Positions 59,611 through 64,000 of a DNA stretch of 64,000 nucleotides are shown here, piece by piece; within the stretch, counting starts at the first letter, position 1; each line of letters begins with the position of its first letter. The position numbers and the translations under genes are program-made. Below the pieces are notes generated by a model that ran no database searches, was not told the origin of the DNA, and worked only from the letters and a program-made list of their open reading frames with translations. The stretch is from Stropharia rugosoannulata. Its lineage: Eukaryota; Basidiomycota; Agaricomycetes; Agaricales; Strophariaceae. The stretch is taken from positions 1,302,001-1,366,000 of the forward strand of contig JANCIK010000013.1 in assembly GCA_028532985.1 (NCBI GenBank). The letters run 5' to 3'.

Positions 59611-61338
59611 CTGATGAAGCTGGTGTAATACATCAGGTGTTAATGACTGGTGAATGTCGGTCAGAGGAAAGTCTTCCCAAAAAGGCTTGAATACACTGCC
59701 TGCAACATTATGGGACATGCAATATTTATGAAACTGGTTCTGGTTGTCTCCCGAATAAAGTTTGGCCTCTTCAATGGTGGATTTTGTCCATCGCTGAGTT
59801 CTGAGCTCCGATAGTGCTTCATCTCCAAGATTATTGGCCTTTGCTTTGCATTTGACACAAGTCCCATATTTCGTACAAGAAACAAGACATTGTTCAGGAT
59901 AGTCGGCAACATAGCAAGTAAGGATAGGAAAAACAAGACGAGTAGCACCATCAGAGCTTGCCATTTCTATGCCCTCATTTCCAGCTTTAATGAGAGGTTC
60001 TAAAACGATTTTCATCGATTCATGGAAAAGCCTTTGAACTCTAGATCGGTGTTCATTTTCACTCATTTGTGATCGGTTGATTTTGTCAACTGAAAGGTAG
60101 GCTATAAGGATGGTAGCATGGGAAGAGGGCTTTCTTCTTGTTGCTTTAGGGATGTTTCCAATCGTAAGATAAACAGGATAGGCTGATTTTCCCCCTGAAA
60201 ACTGGGTTAACTGGGTTTTGTCTGTAGCAATTATGACAGGAGCTAAAGTAGCTCCAACTGGAAGTCGGCTCTAAAGTGAAGTAAATACAACTTGCTATAT
60301 CAAGAATTGCAATTTGAATATAACATACCTGAAGAACACTCCACCATTGACCTGTCCACATTTCATTGAATATTCGCCCATCTTTACGAGGACTAGTATA
60401 CACCTTCTTAGGCTTAAATTTCATCATAGGCGACAGATGGGGGTCCTTCCAAAGAGACTCGATGGCTTGTATTGGATTACGATGCCGAATAGTATATACT
60501 TCATTAGGTTTATCGGCAAATCTTAGTTTGCGAGTCTTCCATTCACCTGCTTTCTCGGGCATAGAGTCAAGTTTCTTGTGCAAACCCCGAATATTATGGT
60601 ATGAGAGGCCAAGCTTTTCGACAACCTTGATAGTTTGAGTTAGTAAATACAATTGTATTAGTAGTATTGAACTTACCCCAGGAATTTTAAGTAATCGGTC
60701 AAATGCATTATGGCCTGGCCCATCGTTAACTGCCCATTGAGCTATTTTCCAATCTAGCTCTGAATGAAAGGGATGAAACTTGGGATCCACTCCCTCTTGA
60801 AGCATATGAACATCACCATCGCCATCCAAAGTGTGGATATGTGGGTTACTGGTTGCTTGATATCGAAGAATTCTACCAGCAGTAGGATGCTCTTCTTCAA
60901 TCCTTTCATCGTCATCATCATCATCTAGTAATCGCTTCATTGACAGCACTCTACTGCGATAAGCAGCAGTTTGAGGACCTGGGCCTGCCTCACCCTCCAA
61001 GTAGTCGTCAGGACCTGGAATAAGAGCAAACTCATCTACAATATTGTCGAATTCCTCATGAAAAAGTCCTCAAGATCTTCGCCATCTAATTCTTCGGGTG
61101 TTTGGTTACTAGCTTGCTGTCCAGTATTCAGGGCACTGCTAGCAATGTTGTCGTTGGATCCAAGGTCGTACTGTATTGGGGCATTTTCTTGTATCTCGTA
61201 GGTGTTTTCAGCATTCAAATCCTCTAGTTTTTCCTCCATATACCAGGAGCAAGATCGTGATGAGGTTAAATGGGCATTTACCCCACCCCAGGTTTTGAAA
61301 AATCTTTCGCATCCAGCAGGGCATTCAAAGTTGGGCAT
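59611..61338 (-). pseudogene. Plavaka-type transposase, N-terminal half, frameshifted
   Basis: Starts at ATG 61338 with a C2H2-like finger (MPNFECPAGCERFFKTWGGV...LTSSRSCSWY). It continues through PGPDDYLEGEAGPGPQTAA, ATSNPHIHTLDGDGDVHM, HPFHSELDWKIAQWAVNDGP, KAIESLWKDP-like QAIESLWKDPHLSPMMKFKP, IFNEMWTGQWWSVLQ, TLAPVIIATDKTQLTQFSGG, KSAYPVYLTIGNIPKATRRK and DIHQSLTPDVLHQLHQ. These are ordered Plavaka motifs. A run of five T (minus strand; plus 61061-61065) breaks the frame between EDLEDFF and HEEFDNIVDEFALIPG; six T would restore it. Together with the insertion at 59610 the gene is dead. Confidence 0.82.
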
Positions 61339-61499
61339 TGCTTATCAGACTCCAAGAGAGATAGTGGGGGTTTTGGTACAACTCTCGGTTGCATTCTCAC
61401 ACATATATCTAAAGTACCAATTACAATTGTGCTATTAAAAGCTGTAAGCTCACGATTGCCAACCATATACACCAAATCGATTTAACATACCTATTTATA

Positions 61500-62220
61500 T
61501 AGTATATTTCCGTGAGTAAGCTAAGGTCTTCTTTGCATATCTGATCGTTTTGCTAATAGAAGCTGCTTTTGTCGAAGCAATGCAAGAAGCTTTACTCTTT
61601 TATTGCTCTTATGGCGATAAATGGCTTCCAAAGCTTTTGACTTACGATACAATCGCCGATGGTACCGAAGTGTCGTTTGCTGCAGCTCAATACATTTGGC
61701 CTTTAGTCTTTTGTTGGCAGCTGGTCTGGGCCAATATGGCAATGTAAGCTAAATAGTATGAATAGTATATTAGCAATAGCAGTTTGGAGGCAGTTTGTAT
61801 AAGTGCGATTTTGAAATAGTACATACCTGTTCATCCGAAAATTGGGGCCATCTATTATATTTCAAAGTATAAGCATTGTAATATTCACTACAATCTGAGA
61901 AGTCTTCAGGATGGAGTATTGCATAATCCAATGACAGACAATGCTGGTAGGACTTAGTAGATTCGGAATAGACATAGAGAAATACATACTTGGGAAGAGT
62001 CGGAAGAGTCAATGTTCTCAGGAGCTGCATCATCGGAAGTAGCAGGAGCAAGCAAATACTATAAGTACTAGTAATTAGCAGGCTGTTTCGGGAATGGCAA
62101 GGTTATAGTAATTACTCTTTCTTGCTCATAGTAAACTGAGCTTTCAACCTCATCACTATTGGGAAGCATGAAATTTGGGGTTTCAGCGAAGTCAAGTGAA
62201 AGGTCTCAAGCTGGTAAATA
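61500..62220 (-). CDS. Possible small multi-exon gene upstream of the Plavaka transposase
   Basis: Minus-strand fragments that look coding: ETPNFMLPNSDEVESSVYYE, SDDAAPENIDSSDSSQ, HCLSLDYAILHPEDFSDCSE and YYNAYTLKYNRWPQFSDEQ, joined by short intron-like gaps with GTATGT donors (for example after SDEQ at about 61830). Start and end are not defined and no family was recognised. It may be a passenger gene of the transposon or a decayed host fragment. Confidence 0.25.
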
Positions 62221-62328
62221 AATCATGTGATTATTGTTAATGATTCCGGGACTACAACAGGAAACTTTGGGCAGAGTTGTGAATGTAATATTGATTGATT
62301 TGGTATGCAAAATACATGAAATGCATTT

Positions 62329-63455
62329 GCCATTTAACAAGTACTATTGAAAATTCTTATACAAAACAAGTTATATATTGACCCTAACAAGACTAGATAC
62401 ATATTATACAAAACATTGATAGGGCGCTTATGAAGATGATAATTCTGCTCGGAATAACGCGTTCAAGGGCTCGTTAGAAAGCTTGAATCAACATGAAGAT
62501 GCTCCAAAACCGCGAGGCAATTGAGGAAGTTGTTCTTGACTTAGAGCAAAATTAGTCCAAGACAGGGAGATGGAGGAGGACATGGCTACTCACAGGCATC
62601 CAGGAATCTCAAAATTTGTGTAAGGAACGCGTTCAAACCCCACATAGATGGTGAATAAACATGCCAAGTTGCGAAAGCCTTTGTTGAAAATTGAAGGAAG
62701 GGGATGATATTTAACTCTGCAGCAGTAGCCATATGGTCATTAAGGAGGTCGGATATTGAGGGCTTATCGGCTGCCGAAACCTAGACGAATAGTCTATAAC
62801 TATGTGTAGTAAAAGACTCTAAAAGAATTAGGTAAAAATACGAACAGGAACCCAAGATATGAAGTACTTTACCTGGGGAGGGAGGAGGAGGAGGAGCACA
62901 TAAGTGATTTCGGTTCCAGGCAATGATATGAAGCGTTTGAGGGCTCGTTGGAAAGCTACAATCAAGGTGAATTCAGCATTGCAAGAATTGAAGAGATGGA
63001 AGACGAACCTATGTCAGAATCAATGGGATACCTCAAAACTCCGGTTGGACACAACTTTAGATGCAGGATGCTTGGTTGCTCCATAAGTTAAGCCGTCGTA
63101 GAGGCAGGTACCTAATGTAGTTCAGTAAGTGTTCCCAAAGTTTGAAGGACTCAGGACAGCTGGAAGCGCACCTATGAATTAATCTGTCCCATCTAGAGGA
63201 AGGAGGACACCTGTATCGACATCGCCTTTATACCCACTAAATCGCGCAATGAATGGTACTGTTGGATAGGTATTAATGAGACGAATCAGGAAATGCTAAA
63301 ATCATACTGTTTGGTTGGTTATTGGCAGATATATGACGAAAATTGTGTCCTAAGGGCACTTGACACCTATAAGATGGTACTTGTCTAGTACAGGATGGAT
63401 TGGCATGATCTTGGAGATGGTTTGCAGAGGACTAAGATGTTCTTGAAGGTGCAAA
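62329..63455 (-). repeat. 1.13-kb inverted-repeat arm, right copy
   Basis: Reverse-complement partner of 58231-59387. The two arms enclose about 2.9 kb that contains the N-terminal half of the Plavaka transposase. Transcription across both arms would give a long hairpin. Confidence 0.85.
62594..62810 (-). other. Exon-like segment in the right arm
   Basis: The frame keeps SDLLNDHMATAAELNIIPFL, QFSTKAFATWHVYSPSMWGL and NAFLTQILRFLDA, followed by the same GTGAGT donor as the copy at 58889-59099. Open in both arms despite nucleotide divergence. Confidence 0.35.
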
Positions 63456-63776
63456 TGTGAGAAGAATGCTATATCCCCAGCCTACACCCTTTGCACTATG
63501 GTTATCTCCCAGACACTAGCAATCCACATCTTACTATGACTTAAGCAAGATTAAAACCCCACTATAGCCTGTAAGAAGTGTATTACCAATGTCTTTAGAT
63601 CCACTAGCAGGAAAGGGTTGAGTGGGCCCAAAGCCAGTAAAAAGACAGAAACAGGACAGAAAGAGTAAGGGCAGTGGTGGTATTTGGCTGGTGTCGCTTA
63701 CCTGATCGATGTTCAAGCTTGATCGCCAAATTTAATTCTTTATCTAATCTTCATCAGCAACCACCACATCGCCAGA

Positions 63777-64000
63777 ATGGCTCGCCTTTCGAAGCCAGCC
63801 AAAGCTCGCATTGCCCAATCTACTGTTTCTACTATTTCCAAGAAAGACCTGGAATCCTTACTTCAGTTTCTAGAATCTGACACTACTGCTCTTCGCTATC
63901 TCAAATCTAATAATAGAGCTGCCTTTGCAGCTTCTGCCAAAGCCTCTGAACTCGGTGCAGTCTATTTCTCTGGCAGCTCCTTTCCTAGCATATATGAAAC
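63777..64000 (+). CDS. 5' end of an unknown gene running off the window
   Basis: ATG 63777 opens a frame with no stop up to base 64000: MARLSKPAKARIAQSTVSTI, SKKDLESLLQFLESDTTALR, YLKSNNRAAFAASAKASELG, AVYFSGSSFPSIYE. About 74 codons are visible, with a basic N-terminus followed by helices. The reading frame is also regular in codon composition (many TCT/GCT). No family was recognised; given the surroundings it may belong to a transposon. Confidence 0.45.
   Translation, partial: MARLSKPAKARIAQSTVSTISKKDLESLLQFLESDTTALRYLKSNNRAAFAASAKASELGAVYFSGSSFPSIYE

Overview
The window looks like nuclear DNA from a filamentous basidiomycete, most likely an Agaricomycete. Genes are dense on both strands and cut by many 47-70 nt GT-AG introns with TACTAAC-like branch sites. 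Housekeeping genes sit beside Agaricomycete-type F-box, BTB and unknown proteins, and there are transposase pieces of Plavaka and Tigger/pogo type. All assignments were made by reading translated sequence and splice signals; no database search was run.

Layout. 1-809 is the 3' end of a coiled-coil protein. 1071-6035 (minus) is the cohesin subunit Scc3/STAG. 6.0-18.9 kb is gene-poor, with three unknown genes (helical protein, multi-pass membrane protein, small disordered protein). 18.9-37.9 kb is a gene-rich block: F-box/WD40 protein, F-box protein, 2-oxoglutarate/Fe(II) oxygenase, a gutted DUR3 urea-transporter relic, a free-standing DUF2156 aminoacyl-lipid-synthase-like protein, replicative helicase subunit MCM4, a D-2-hydroxyacid dehydrogenase and a BTB-like protein. 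38.2-48.4 kb is a graveyard: a VPS15 pseudogene, dispersed and tandem repeats, two short relics of an MCM exon-intron-exon junction, and a Tigger-type transposase fragment scrambled by an inversion between two copies of another element with 8-bp target duplications. 52-64 kb is AT-rich and repeat-rich: a truncated copy of the BTB gene's 5' region, a dead Plavaka transposon split by a 2.4-kb insertion, and 1.1-kb inverted-repeat arms.

The most remarkable object is the gene at 49573-51861. Its first four exons are ordinary. From 50405 to 51683 the reading frame is continued by 21 successive microexons: twenty are exactly 3 nt (one codon) and one is 6 nt. They are separated by introns of 47-71 nt, all in phase 0. 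Spliced as modelled, the gene has 27 exons and encodes 235 aa with no internal stop. I know of no described gene with so long an uninterrupted run of single-codon exons. This is a sequence-based model that transcript data can confirm or refute directly.

The genes do not form one pathway. The window is an ordinary chromosomal gene block (cohesion, replication, SCF adaptors, metabolism) next to a transposon-rich segment that collects gene fragments.
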